Shown here piece after piece: positions 9,053 to 17,712 of a stretch of DNA of 64,000 nucleotides; position 1 is the stretch's first letter, and every line of letters starts with the position of its first letter. The notes under the pieces were generated by a model. The model saw only the letters and a list, made by a program, of their open reading frames with translations, was not told the DNA's origin and searched no databases. Position numbers and translations under genes: made by a program. The stretch comes from Rhodobacteraceae bacterium IMCC1335. GTDB taxonomy: Bacteria > Pseudomonadota > Alphaproteobacteria > Rhodobacterales > Rhodobacteraceae. Where the stretch lies: assembly GCA_039640495.1 (NCBI GenBank), contig CP046864.1, positions 2,901,001-2,965,000 on the forward strand, written 5' to 3'.

Positions 9053-10108
9053 ATGAATATAAAACCAGCGATGAAAGCAACAAGCTCTTTGGCGGCAGCC
9101 GGGATATTGATTGCCAGTTCAATGGCTTACGCAGATGAATTGCGGATTGTATCTTGGGGTGGGGCCTACCAAAAAGGCCAGTCTGTTGGCATTTTCCAGC
9201 CGGTTGCAAAGGCTTTGGACATCACGGTTAAAGAAGACACCTATGGCGGCATTTCCGATGTTAAGCTGATGGTGAAGTCAGGCGCGGATAAGTTTGATAT
9301 TTTCTCAAGCGGTGCTGGTAGCTGCGCTTCGGGTGCGGCGGAAGGCGTGTTAGAAAAACTTGATTATTCTGTCATCGATGTCAGCAACCATCTGCCCGGA
9401 ATGTATAGTGACTATTGCGCCGGCGCAGATATCTTCTCTGTTGTAGCGGCTTGGAACACAGAAACCTATGGCGATAACGGACCAAAAACTTGGGCTGATT
9501 TTTACGATGTAGAAAAATTTCCTGGCACCCGTGCCATGCGCAATAAAGTCGATGCGCAACTGGAAACCGCCCTATTGGCGGATGGCGTTCCGATGGATCA
9601 AGTCTACGAAGTGCTTGACAGCGAAGCCGGCATCGAGCGTGCGCTGGATAAGATCAGAAGCATCAAACCACATATTGCAGTATGGTGGTCTTCAGGCGCG
9701 CAACATGCCCAGCTGATGAAAGATGGCGAAGTTGATATGACAACAGGCTGGAACGGACGCTTTGATGTTGCAAAACTTGATGGCGCAAAAGTGGCATATG
9801 ACTGGCGTTCAGGCATCATGGATTGGGAAGGTTATGGCATTCCTAAAGGTGCAAAGAACAAAGACCTAGCGATGCAGTTTATCGCAGAGGCGATGAAACC
9901 AGAATATATGGCTGAATTTGCAAAATACATCACATATGGCCCAACAAATGGCAAAGTCTATGAACTGGGGCTGATGGATGAGGCGCGCGCAAAACAAATG
10001 CCAAGCCATCCAGATAATGCAAAACATCAGTTAACTTTGAAAACCGAATGGTATTCAAAATGGCGCACAATTGCGGCTGAAATGTATACGGATATGATGA
10101 CCGAATAA
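9053..10108 (+). CDS. Polyamine-type ABC transporter substrate-binding protein
   Basis: A 351-residue periplasmic binding protein of the PotD/PotF cluster. A signal peptide covers residues 1-27 (cleavage after A-Y-A). The mature protein opens L-R-I-V-S-W-G-G-A-Y-Q, the standard start of this family, and includes Y-G-I-P-K-G-A-K-N near residue 263 and the C-terminal helix W-R-T-I-A-A-E-M-Y. It would deliver substrate to the two permeases encoded downstream. GGGAGATAAAG precedes the ATG. The gene is followed by a stable hairpin (10135-10163), which suggests it is made in excess over the membrane components. The exact substrate is not readable; the adjoining amine oxidase favours polyamines. Confidence 0.92.
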   Translation: MNIKPAMKATSSLAAAGILIASSMAYADELRIVSWGGAYQKGQSVGIFQPVAKALDITVKEDTYGGISDVKLMVKSGADKFDIFSSGAGSCASGAAEGVLEKLDYSVIDVSNHLPGMYSDYCAGADIFSVVAAWNTETYGDNGPKTWADFYDVEKFPGTRAMRNKVDAQLETALLADGVPMDQVYEVLDSEAGIERALDKIRSIKPHIAVWWSSGAQHAQLMKDGEVDMTTGWNGRFDVAKLDGAKVAYDWRSGIMDWEGYGIPKGAKNKDLAMQFIAEAMKPEYMAEFAKYITYGPTNGKVYELGLMDEARAKQMPSHPDNAKHQLTLKTEWYSKWRTIAAEMYTDMMTE

Positions 10109-10134
10109 TCTATATCTTTATAACATAAATTTAA

Positions 10135-10163
10135 GGGCTTGGAGAGCCATGCTTTCCAAGCCC
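10135..10163 (+). terminator. Intercistronic hairpin after the binding-protein gene
   Basis: A perfect nine-base stem (GGGCTTGGA / TCCAAGCCC) with an 11-base loop lies between the binding-protein and ATPase genes, without a T-run. It is best read as an mRNA-stabilising or partial-attenuation hairpin that raises binding-protein output. Confidence 0.65.
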
Positions 10164-10186
10164 AAGACTGAGAAATTTACCCTGAT

Positions 10187-11263
10187 ATGAAAAATACATC
10201 GCTCAATATATCGATTAAAAATGTTTCAAAATCATACGATCAATTTCATGCTCTGAATGATATTAGCCTCGAGATAACATCGGGTGAGTTCATGACCCTT
10301 CTTGGGCCGTCAGGATCTGGTAAAACCACTTTGCTGATGGTTCTTGCGGGCTTTACAAACCCAGATTGCGGCAGCGTAAAATTCGGAAATGAAGAGGTTA
10401 TTTTGAAACCTCCGCATTTGAGGGGCATCGGTATGGTTTTCCAAAACTATGCTTTATTTCCACATATGAGCGTTGAACAAAATGTTGGCTATCCACAAAA
10501 ATTAAGAGGCGTGAGCAAAGCAGAAACTCAAGAAAGCGTCGAAGAAGCTCTGAGCACCGTGAAACTGGATGGCTTGGGCCATCGCGGAGTGCACGAGTTG
10601 TCAGGCGGGCAAAGACAGCGCGTTGCACTGGCGCGTGCGATTGTGTTTAAGCCGAAAATTCTTTTGATGGATGAGCCCTTATCTGCCTTGGATAAAAAAC
10701 TGCGTGAAGAGATGCAAATCGAATTGCGCCAGCTGCATGATGCGCTGAATATGACCACTGTTTATGTCACCCATGATCAAAAAGAAGCTCTGACAATGTC
10801 GGATAGGATTACGGTGATTAACGACGGAAAACTGATGCAACTGGGCACACCCAATGAGATTTATAAAAACCCAAACAATGCTTTCATTGCCGATTTCATC
10901 GGAGAATCGAGCCTTTTGCCGGTCAGCGTCAACAAATCGCAAATCAGCTTTGGCCCCGCAACAATAAAAACGGCCAGCCCCCCTGCACAGGATGGCAAAT
11001 TCCTGTTGGTGGTACGCCCAGAAAAAGCGTTTGTTGCCACCGACAAAGAAGAAGGCGTAAATTACTTTTCAGGTGTCTTGTTAGATTCAATTTTTCAGGG
11101 GGAAAGCCAATTACTGGTCGTCAAATTGGCGCCTTTGGATGGCGAAGCACAAACTTTACGCGTCAGAGTTCCCAACGGAAGCATCACACAAGAGGCATTG
11201 CCCCCCGTCGGAGAGACTGTAACCATTGGCCTCAAAGTAGCTGACAGCTACTTGGTGAGTTAA
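10187..11263 (+). CDS. Polyamine-type ABC transporter ATP-binding protein
   Basis: A 358-residue ATPase of the PotA type. The Walker A G-P-S-G-S-G-K-T-T is at residues 40-48, the Q-loop is in V-F-Q-N-Y-A-L-F-P-H-M-S, the signature L-S-G-G-Q is near 136-140, Walker B L-L-M-D-E-P-L-S-A-L-D follows about 20 residues later, and the switch histidine is in Y-V-T-H-D. The C-terminal 110 residues form the TOBE/OB regulatory domain usual for polyamine and Fe3+ importers. The gene lies between the binding protein and the first permease and ends four bases before the permease start, so the genes are co-transcribed. It powers uptake from the cytoplasmic face of the membrane. Confidence 0.94.
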   Translation: MKNTSLNISIKNVSKSYDQFHALNDISLEITSGEFMTLLGPSGSGKTTLLMVLAGFTNPDCGSVKFGNEEVILKPPHLRGIGMVFQNYALFPHMSVEQNVGYPQKLRGVSKAETQESVEEALSTVKLDGLGHRGVHELSGGQRQRVALARAIVFKPKILLMDEPLSALDKKLREEMQIELRQLHDALNMTTVYVTHDQKEALTMSDRITVINDGKLMQLGTPNEIYKNPNNAFIADFIGESSLLPVSVNKSQISFGPATIKTASPPAQDGKFLLVVRPEKAFVATDKEEGVNYFSGVLLDSIFQGESQLLVVKLAPLDGEAQTLRVRVPNGSITQEALPPVGETVTIGLKVADSYLVS

Positions 11264-11267
11264 CGCG

Positions 11268-12152
11268 ATGTCTGCAACCTCTGATCACCTCAATCAAGAC
11301 GGGCTTAAAAAACTGGCCGCGCGGGAAAGCCTAACCTTCTTGGGCCTCACTCTGCCCTATTTGCTGATGGTTGCTTTTCTAATCGTTATTCCGGTTGGTT
11401 GGTTGTTTTATCTCTCATTTATCGGCAGGGATGGCACGTTTTCTTTTGAAAATTATGAGCGGATGGTCACCAGCCGCTCTTATATGCGGATTTTCATAAC
11501 AACCTTCAAAATTAGCATCCTAACGACAATCATCTGTACGCTGATCGGCTATCCATTGGCTTATTTCATGTCGCAACTCTCGCGAAAATGGGCAAATATC
11601 TGCATGGTGGGCGTGCTAATTCCGTTTTGGACCAGCCTTTTGGTGCGCACCTATGCATGGTTGGTGCTATTGCAGAAAAAGGGGTTGCTAAACAATATCG
11701 CACTGGATTTGGGTTTAATCAGCGAGCCGATTAAAATCGTGCATAATACGACGGGTACATTGATCGGCATGGTTCATATAATGCTGCCATTTTTGATCTT
11801 ACCGCTTTATGCAAATATGCGCGCGATTGATAAAGATTGTTTGAAAGCTGCGTCTAGTCTCGGCGCCACACCCACCCGTGCTTTTTGGACTGTCTTTTTT
11901 CCACTCTCCCTGCCTGGCTTATTTGCAGGCTTATTGATTGTTTTCGTATTGTGCCTTGGCTTTTACGTGACCCCTGCCATTTTGGGCGGTGGCAGAGTGA
12001 TCATGGCTGCGATGAAAATTTCAAGCAACATTGAGCTTTATTTCAGTTGGGGGGCAGCAAGCGCGTTGGGCGTGGTTTTGCTGATTGTAACCGCAATCAT
12101 TCTTTACATCGCCTCGAAACTCGTATCGCTTGACCAATTCGGGAATAAATAA
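11268..12152 (+). CDS. Polyamine-type ABC transporter permease, PotB-like
   Basis: A 294-residue inner-membrane permease with six transmembrane helices. The EAA loop that docks to the ATPase is visible as K-A-A-S-S-L-G-A-T-P-T-R-A-F-W near residue 203. The N-terminal W-L-F-Y-L-S-F and the W-T-S-L-L-V-R-T-Y-A-W-L-V-L-L segment are typical of PotB/PotH. It begins four bases after the ATPase gene and is followed four bases after its own stop by the second permease, consistent with a heterodimeric channel made from one operon. Confidence 0.93.
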   Translation: MSATSDHLNQDGLKKLAARESLTFLGLTLPYLLMVAFLIVIPVGWLFYLSFIGRDGTFSFENYERMVTSRSYMRIFITTFKISILTTIICTLIGYPLAYFMSQLSRKWANICMVGVLIPFWTSLLVRTYAWLVLLQKKGLLNNIALDLGLISEPIKIVHNTTGTLIGMVHIMLPFLILPLYANMRAIDKDCLKAASSLGATPTRAFWTVFFPLSLPGLFAGLLIVFVLCLGFYVTPAILGGGRVIMAAMKISSNIELYFSWGAASALGVVLLIVTAIILYIASKLVSLDQFGNK

Positions 12153-12156
12153 CGCT

Positions 12157-12999
12157 ATGAGTTTTTTGAACAAGAATGTGTCCGAAACCCAAATCCGGCT
12201 TAAAAACCGGCTCTGGCTTTATATTTTGTCTTTTATCACCTTATTTCTGTTGATTGTGCCATCGCTGGTTGTGATCCCAATGTCCTTCTCTGCCAGTCAA
12301 TATCTAGAGTTTCCGCCTCGGGAATGGTCACTCAGATGGTATGAAAATTACTTTTTCTCTTGGAAGGTTGAAAACGGCTTTAATGATTGGATGGCGGCAA
12401 CATGGACCTCCATCAAAGTCGCTGTTCTTACAATTTTTGTGGCGGTCCCTATCGGCACAATGGCCGCTTATGGTCTGGTCAATAGCAGTGCGCGCATTAG
12501 CAAAATACTGTTCCCAATTTTTATTTCACCAATGATGGTTCCAATTATATTGGTTGCGATTGGGCTGTTTTACTTTTTTGTACAATTTAAATTGGTTGGA
12601 AGCATTCTTGGATTGGTTATCGGCCATTCCTTAGTGGCGTTGCCGCTTGTCTTAATTATCGTTTTTTCAGCTTTGAAAAACTACGATATGAACCAAGAAA
12701 AAGTGGCAAGATCTTTGGGGGCTGGCCGGTTCCGCGCGTTTCGCGAAATTACACTACCACAGATTAAATTCTCCATTATCTCTGCGTCTTTAATCGCGTT
12801 TTTAACTTCTTTTGACGAAATCATTATTTCCCTATTCGTCGCCGGTGGAGATAATTCAACCATCACCAGAAGCATGTTCTTAGCCTTGCGCGATCAAATC
12901 GATCCGACCATTGCCGCGATCTCCACCATCTTGATTATCATATCATCCGGTTTGCTGATCATTGTTCAGCTCTTGGGAAATAAAAAAGATCAACATTAA
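12157..12999 (+). CDS. Polyamine-type ABC transporter permease, PotC-like
   Basis: A 280-residue second permease of the importer. Six helices are apparent, with the EAA loop V-A-R-S-L-G-A-G-R-F-R-A-F-R-E-I-T-L-P near residue 186 and the T-S-F-D-E-I-I-I-S segment typical of PotC/PotI. A TTG at 12130 would extend the frame into the upstream gene; the ATG at 12157, four bases after that gene's stop, is preferred. It is the last gene of the cluster. No strong terminator is visible directly downstream. Confidence 0.93.
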   Translation: MSFLNKNVSETQIRLKNRLWLYILSFITLFLLIVPSLVVIPMSFSASQYLEFPPREWSLRWYENYFFSWKVENGFNDWMAATWTSIKVAVLTIFVAVPIGTMAAYGLVNSSARISKILFPIFISPMMVPIILVAIGLFYFFVQFKLVGSILGLVIGHSLVALPLVLIIVFSALKNYDMNQEKVARSLGAGRFRAFREITLPQIKFSIISASLIAFLTSFDEIIISLFVAGGDNSTITRSMFLALRDQIDPTIAAISTILIIISSGLLIIVQLLGNKKDQH

Positions 13000-13432
13000 C
13001 AGGCCTGAGAATAATCGCGTAAAACAATCTGAGCGGGCGCCTGCCCCTTTAGATAGGCCTGAGGCAGCTTCAAAATATGAGGCCTGGCTATGCCTAAATA
13101 AACACGCATAGGTTTATTGAGACCAGAATTTCAAAACCCTGCTTGGCGGTATGAGGCTGGTTGCTGCCGCCCGGATACTCGATAAATATTTTTCATTCCT
13201 CAAAAAGCGGCGGGTTACCGCATGCGAACGTATAAGAAAATATAACCATTTAATAGCCGCAATGACGCCGGGACTCTGCCTGCTTTGCCAATAAGCCAAA
13301 ACCTGTGGGCTTGCTCTACCCACCCTTAACAACGCGCACAGGCAGGAAGAACGGATAAAGTTTGCGCAGGCCAGCAAAAAAATAACCCATAAATTTTGAA
13401 ACGGCATAAAAGGTGTTAAGCAGGTTGCCGGT
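13000..13432. other. Non-coding gap between convergent transporter operons
   Basis: A 433-base stretch separates the plus-strand polyamine operon from the convergent minus-strand operon. The 97-codon minus frame at 13114-13407 has no recognisable features and is not called. A weak GGGCGCCTGCCC hairpin near 13035 is the only structure I see. Confidence 0.4.
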
Positions 13433-14185
13433 TTACCGCTTTGCGGCGTAATAGCTTACACGCCGCTCTAAATAAGCCAAAAACTCTGAAATTGAAAAAG
13501 CGAGTGCAAACAAAACAATCAGAACCGCCCAAAAGTGACTCATCAGAAAATTTGCCGAATAAAGTTCAAACAGAGCACCAAAACCCACAATAGAAATAAG
13601 TAATTGGCCGATAATCACGCCCTTTACTGCCCTTATAATACCGATCCGGACGCCTCCTAAAATTTCCGGCAACGCGGCCCAAAAATATATCTTTGTAAAG
13701 GCCTTTAGGGGCGTGGCGCCAAAACTGGTCGCCATCTCTACCAGAGAGCGGTTAATCTGTCTTACACCAGCACGGGTATTTAAGATGATAATCCAAACAG
13801 CAAAAAGAGACGTGGTGATAATGATAGACTTCATGCCAAACCCAAAAAGCACCATTAACACGGGCACTAAAGCCGTAAGGGGGGCACTAAGAAATACGTT
13901 TACCCAAGGGAGCAATAACTCGTCAATCAGGCGGTTCTTACCCATTAATATTCCAACAATTATTCCGATCACTACGGCGTAAAGCACCCCAGAACAAAAT
14001 GCATAGGCCGTTTCTTTAAGTGCATTTTGAAAGGCTACGGTCCCCAAAACTTCGTAAAGGGTAGACAAAACCTTGCTTAATGGAGGAATAAAAAACGTAA
14101 CCTTAGCCTGCCCAATAAATTCCCAGAGAGCGCCCCATAAAAGCAGGGATGACATGCCGGGTAAGCGATATCCAAATAAATGCAT
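13433..14185 (-). CDS. NitT/TauT-type ABC transporter permease (second)
   Basis: A 250-residue permease of the SsuC/TauC type, with about six membrane helices. The EAA loop is visible as M-A-T-S-F-G-A-T-P-L-K-A-F-T-K-I-Y-F near residue 150, and the I-G-I-I-R-A-V-K-G-V-I-I-G-Q segment follows. It is the last gene of a minus-strand operon (regulator, binding protein, permease, ATPase, permease) and starts 11 bases after the ATPase gene. Two different permeases imply a heterodimeric channel. Substrates of this transporter class include taurine, sulfonates, nitrate, pyrimidine precursors and aromatic acids; none can be assigned from sequence. Confidence 0.9.
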   Translation of the reverse strand: MHLFGYRLPGMSSLLLWGALWEFIGQAKVTFFIPPLSKVLSTLYEVLGTVAFQNALKETAYAFCSGVLYAVVIGIIVGILMGKNRLIDELLLPWVNVFLSAPLTALVPVLMVLFGFGMKSIIITTSLFAVWIIILNTRAGVRQINRSLVEMATSFGATPLKAFTKIYFWAALPEILGGVRIGIIRAVKGVIIGQLLISIVGFGALFELYSANFLMSHFWAVLIVLFALAFSISEFLAYLERRVSYYAAKR

Positions 14186-14196
14186 GCGCGGCTTTC

Positions 14197-14997
14197 CTAT
14201 TCAACGTAACTGCGTAAAGACGTCCAAATATCATCAACGATATCAAGATATTCAGAGTCTCGTCGTATTGCATCTACCCCTTTTGCCCGAAAATTTGACG
14301 GTCTGATAATTTCCGAAACACGACTTGGGCGAGGTAACAAAATAGCAATTTGGTCCGATACATAGACTGCTTCTTCGATGGAATGCGTTACGAAAATAAA
14401 TGTTTTGTTTTTGCTTTCAACAAGCTGCAACAAGTCTTCTTGAAACTTACGGCGCGTTTGCTCATCGACGGCCGAAAAGGGTTCATCCATCAACAGCACA
14501 TCTGCGTCTACAGCCAACGCACGGGCCAAACCAACCCTTTGACGCATACCGCCAGATAATTCATGCGGGAAACTATTTTCAAAACCCTGTAAACCGACTT
14601 CTTTTATATAATTCGCAGCAATCCCTTCGCGCTCAGTTTTATCGACTCCTCGCATTTCAAGCCCAAATGATACATTTTTCAAAACAGACGCCCAAGGCAT
14701 CAGCGCAAAATCTTGAAATACAAATGCGCGGTCTGTGCCTGGGCCCGTGACGCGCTTGTCATTCACCGTTACCGTTCCAGAACTGGGCTCAAGCAATCCC
14801 GCAATAATTTTTAACAAGGTTGTTTTACCGCATCCCGAAGGACCCAATAGTGAAGTCAATTCACCCTTTGGAAATTTTAAGGACATATCCTTCAAAGCCT
14901 CAACATTCCCATAATTTTTTGAAATATTATCGACGGAAACGGCTATTGGTTTTTCAGGGCTTTGAGGATCTTTATCAATATTTCTAATCTGAGACAT
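14197..14997 (-). CDS. NitT/TauT-type ABC transporter ATP-binding protein
   Basis: A 266-residue ATPase of the SsuB/TauB type. Walker A G-P-S-G-C-G-K-T-T lies near residue 55, the Q-loop is in F-V-F-Q-D-F-A-L-M-P-W, the signature is L-S-G-G-M-R-Q-R, Walker B is V-L-L-M-D-E-P-F-S-A-V-D, and the switch is F-V-T-H-S-I-E-E-A. The M-R-Q-R variant after the signature is characteristic of this sub-family. The gene overlaps the end of the upstream permease by about 14 bases when started at the ATG at 14997; a GTG at 15003 is also possible. The overlap implies translational coupling. Confidence 0.93.
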   Translation of the reverse strand: MSQIRNIDKDPQSPEKPIAVSVDNISKNYGNVEALKDMSLKFPKGELTSLLGPSGCGKTTLLKIIAGLLEPSSGTVTVNDKRVTGPGTDRAFVFQDFALMPWASVLKNVSFGLEMRGVDKTEREGIAANYIKEVGLQGFENSFPHELSGGMRQRVGLARALAVDADVLLMDEPFSAVDEQTRRKFQEDLLQLVESKNKTFIFVTHSIEEAVYVSDQIAILLPRPSRVSEIIRPSNFRAKGVDAIRRDSEYLDIVDDIWTSLRSYVE

Positions 14998-15745
14998 AAC
15001 CACGCTCGTTTCCTTTGAAGAGAAGGATTTCTACTTTATCCAAGAGGTTTAAAAACAGAACTGACAGCACAATAATTGAAAAAATAGCAGCATACATGGA
15101 TGGGTAATCTGCGATCGAGCGGCTGTAAGTTATAATGTCACCAACACCAGTGGGGGTGATTTTCAGTTCGGCTAAAATAGCCCCAATGAACCCTGCCGAT
15201 ATACCAAGACGGAGGCCGGCGAAAATGACCGGAGATGCCGCCGGAATGATGATGCGAGATATGACGGACAACCGCGATGCAAGAAAGGATGTGCCCATTT
15301 CTTTTAAGGACTCTGGGGTATTTTTCACGGCGCCGCTGGTATTCAGAACTATCACGGGCATTGACATGATGCAGACAACAATCACTTTTGACGTGAGACC
15401 AATGCCATATGCCAAAACGAGAAGCGGGATTAAAGCAGCTAATGGCGCGGCTTGCATGACGATAAAGATTGGCGAAAACAGCCAGTCAAAAAATTGGCTC
15501 AAACCGACCCATAATCCTACGATAATCCCAATAACGGCAGAAATGGCGATACCAATTATTAAAGGACGCAATGTTTCTGCATATGCCTCGAACAGCCTTC
15601 CATCTGCGGTCATTTCCATCAGCGCCGACATTGATTCCAAAAACGTAGGAAACGCGTAGCTTACAGGAACTCTTCCTGCAATTTCCCATGCAACGCAAAG
15701 GGCAAAAGCAGAAAACAATTTTAATATGAAGGCTCGATTTTGCAT
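14984..15745 (-). CDS. NitT/TauT-type ABC transporter permease (first)
   Basis: A 253-residue membrane permease with six helices and an EAA-like loop (M-G-T-S-F-L-A-S-R-L-S-V-I-S-R-I-I-I-P, near residue 150). The A-F-A-L-C-V-A-W-E-I-A-G N-terminus and the L-R-L-G-I-S-A-G-F-I-G-A-I-L-A-E-L segment match the SsuC/TauC family. It follows the binding-protein gene after a 64-base gap that holds a strong hairpin, and its 3' end overlaps the ATPase gene. Confidence 0.92.
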   Translation of the reverse strand: MQNRAFILKLFSAFALCVAWEIAGRVPVSYAFPTFLESMSALMEMTADGRLFEAYAETLRPLIIGIAISAVIGIIVGLWVGLSQFFDWLFSPIFIVMQAAPLAALIPLLVLAYGIGLTSKVIVVCIMSMPVIVLNTSGAVKNTPESLKEMGTSFLASRLSVISRIIIPAASPVIFAGLRLGISAGFIGAILAELKITPTGVGDIITYSRSIADYPSMYAAIFSIIVLSVLFLNLLDKVEILLFKGNERGYVSD

Positions 15746-15767
15746 TTATTTAATCCGTCTATCGGAA

Positions 15768-15796
15768 TTGGTTGCGCCAATTTTAAGCGCAACCAA
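15768..15796 (-). terminator. Intercistronic hairpin between binding-protein and permease genes
   Basis: A perfect ten-base inverted repeat (TTGGTTGCGC / GCGCAACCAA) with a nine-base loop lies just after the binding-protein gene in the direction of transcription, with no T-run. It probably stabilises the upstream message. The arm also contains the TTGGTTG word that is repeated upstream of the operon's regulator, so a second role as a regulator site is conceivable. Confidence 0.6.
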
Positions 15797-15809
15797 AGTT
15801 TTCGCAAAA

Positions 15810-16787
15810 TTACTGTGATGCTTTATCAAGCGGTGCCAAATACCAGAAATCCTCGATATTCAAATCACTGGCGCTGCCCTCAAGTTGGCCAGCAGCAGAA
15901 TACCATTCCATATCGGCATTTGCAGCTTTTCGGCCGCCCCCATTAGGATCGTATAGACCGCCTGCTACGGCATCGGTGTAAAACCCATCAAGCTCTGCCA
16001 AGATTTCAGGGGGCAATTGACCGATGGGTCCATCAGGATTGGTCTCACGACGGATTATCGTTGGATCTTTATGAAGATCTTGCCAAACAGACAAAAGCGC
16101 GGTCACAAAAATATCAACGTCTTTTTCGTTATTTTTAATCCAATCAAGATTTCCAAATAAGGCCTCATCACTGGCCTCTACCTCAAACATTTCTAACACA
16201 TTGAAGTTTTCACCAGCTTCGCTGCGCATGAGTTTATTCTTGTTTGACAGGTCAATAATGGTTGCATCTGCGCGCCCACCCAGCAGCGCAGCAACGCGAT
16301 TAGACGATCCTGGCACATATGAGCGCTTGCCAAACTGCATCCCAAGCCGGTCTTCAATCACATTTGCGATTGAGTCAGTGCCGCCGCCTCTTGAATGTAA
16401 TAAAATCGGTTCACCATCTAGATCTTTAAGCGACGCGTATTTGGTCGTGGTGACAGGAAAAAATTTCAACTTTGAAAGTTGGAATATTATGCGCAGAGGT
16501 GCCTTTGATCTTTGCATGGCTGCATATGGCGTTCCAAATCCAATATCCATTTGCCCACTAAGCACAGCTTGGATCGCCAGTTCCTCATCAGAAAATGCTG
16601 TCCATTCATAATCTAAGCCATTCGCCCGCGCGCGATCAAGAGCAACAAAGAATGCAGCAAGTTCATCTGATGGTGCTTCTGCCAGCGCAATTTTAATTTT
16701 TTCAGCTTGAGCAGCGCCAATTGCAAACGACAGGGCAATTGGGATAGCAGCCGCAAACTTTACGGTCTTTTTAAAAAAATTTATCAT
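15810..16787 (-). CDS. NitT/TauT-type ABC transporter substrate-binding protein
   Basis: A 325-residue periplasmic binding protein of the NMT1/TauA/SsuA type. The ATG at 16787 is preceded by GGGAGGAG and gives a typical signal peptide (M-I-N-F-F-K-K-T-V-K-F followed by a hydrophobic stretch ending A-Q-A). A longer start at 16823 lacks these features. The mature protein begins I-K-I-A-L-A-E-A-P-S-D-E-L-A-A-F-F and contains S-G-Q-M-D-I-G-F-G-T-P-Y-A, the region that closes over ligand in this family. It lies between the regulator and the first permease; the substrate is unknown. Confidence 0.88.
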   Translation of the reverse strand: MINFFKKTVKFAAAIPIALSFAIGAAQAEKIKIALAEAPSDELAAFFVALDRARANGLDYEWTAFSDEELAIQAVLSGQMDIGFGTPYAAMQRSKAPLRIIFQLSKLKFFPVTTTKYASLKDLDGEPILLHSRGGGTDSIANVIEDRLGMQFGKRSYVPGSSNRVAALLGGRADATIIDLSNKNKLMRSEAGENFNVLEMFEVEASDEALFGNLDWIKNNEKDVDIFVTALLSVWQDLHKDPTIIRRETNPDGPIGQLPPEILAELDGFYTDAVAGGLYDPNGGGRKAANADMEWYSAAGQLEGSASDLNIEDFWYLAPLDKASQ

Positions 16788-16859
16788 GTTACTCCTCCCA
16801 GGAAGCGTTACGTGTGATGGCAAGGTTGCTTTTGCTTTTTCTCTTGCTGAGTTGAGTGC

Positions 16860-17573
16860 TCAATCATCCCCAAAAAGACGTTTTGAAACTGAGATTAGAT
16901 GCGTGCGCATCGCGGCTTGTGCTTCATTGGCGTTTCGTCCCTCAATCGCTGCGAAAATTCTCTTATGCTCGGCAAAGCTGTCATGGTCAGAAGCCGGGCG
17001 ATCGCTTCTGCGCACCACCTTATTCCAAGACACGGCACGCCGAACCGCGTTTAAATATTCAAACATTGACATTAAAAGTGGATTTTGTGCTGCCGCAGCA
17101 ATTTCATGGTGCAATAGGTCATCCGCACGTTCATATTCGGACCACGAGGTCGCACTAGACGCGGCATTACACGCCGCATCAATACGAGATACATCTGCTT
17201 CTGAGGCGTGAATTGCAGCTTCACGTGCGATCGCAGGTTCAATCGATAAACGCGCCCGCAGCAATTGAACCGGTGTCAGATCATTAACCAGTTCCGATAT
17301 ATTCAAAATCGATTTTTCAGAATGAGGCTCTGCGATAAATGTCCCTTTGCCAACATGCCTCCAAATAACCCCCTCGCGTTCCAATATATCAAAGGCTTTG
17401 CGTAAATTAGCTCTGGTGATCTTAAAGCGATCAGTCAAATCGCGTTCAGATGGCAGACGGGTGCCCGGCGCAAAATTTTCACTGGCGATCAATGATTTCA
17501 GCTTCTCAACGGTGCTATATCCTGGTTTTAATTCGCCAGATCTATTGCTCTGCGTATCATATGAATCATTCAT
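16860..17573 (-). CDS. GntR/FadR-family transcriptional regulator
   Basis: A 237-residue regulator with an N-terminal winged helix (T-V-E-K-L-K-S-L-I, then the canonical G-T-R-L-P-S-E-R-D-L, the recognition-helix region T-R-A-N-L-R-K-A-F, and the wing W-R-H-V-G-K-G-T-F-I) and a C-terminal all-helical FCD ligand domain with metal-binding histidines. FadR-type GntR proteins usually repress their own and adjacent catabolic genes until an acid metabolite binds. The start is taken at the ATG at 17573; a TTG at 17585 lies inside a palindrome. No ribosome site is seen, so the message may be leaderless. It heads the transporter operon and is divergent from the FAA-hydrolase gene. Confidence 0.92.
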   Translation of the reverse strand: MNDSYDTQSNRSGELKPGYSTVEKLKSLIASENFAPGTRLPSERDLTDRFKITRANLRKAFDILEREGVIWRHVGKGTFIAEPHSEKSILNISELVNDLTPVQLLRARLSIEPAIAREAAIHASEADVSRIDAACNAASSATSWSEYERADDLLHHEIAAAAQNPLLMSMFEYLNAVRRAVSWNKVVRRSDRPASDHDSFAEHKRIFAAIEGRNANEAQAAMRTHLISVSKRLFGDD

Positions 17574-17672
17574 TTGGTCGACCAATTTATCAATATTTGC
17601 CCTATATCAACAAAATTGGTTGCAAAATGCAAACAAAATGTCAATTATTATTAAATTGGTTGCGATTGGTTG
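17574..17672. promoter_or_regulatory. Probable GntR operator region between divergent genes
   Basis: A perfect 12-base palindrome TTGGTCGACCAA (17574-17585) abuts the regulator's start codon and matches the TGGTC-GACCA form of FadR-family operators. Three direct copies of ATTGGTTG follow at 17615, 17655 and 17665, the last two spaced by ten bases, one DNA turn. This arrangement suggests that one regulator controls both its own operon and the divergent hydrolase gene. Assignment as operator is inference. Confidence 0.6.
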
Positions 17673-17712
17673 AATTCAAAATATACTTATTAACTACAGC
17701 ATGGAGTCGCAT

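Noticed and set aside
13114..13407. 97-codon minus-strand frame between transporter operons
   Set aside because: No ribosome site, no family resemblance, in a convergent intergenic region.
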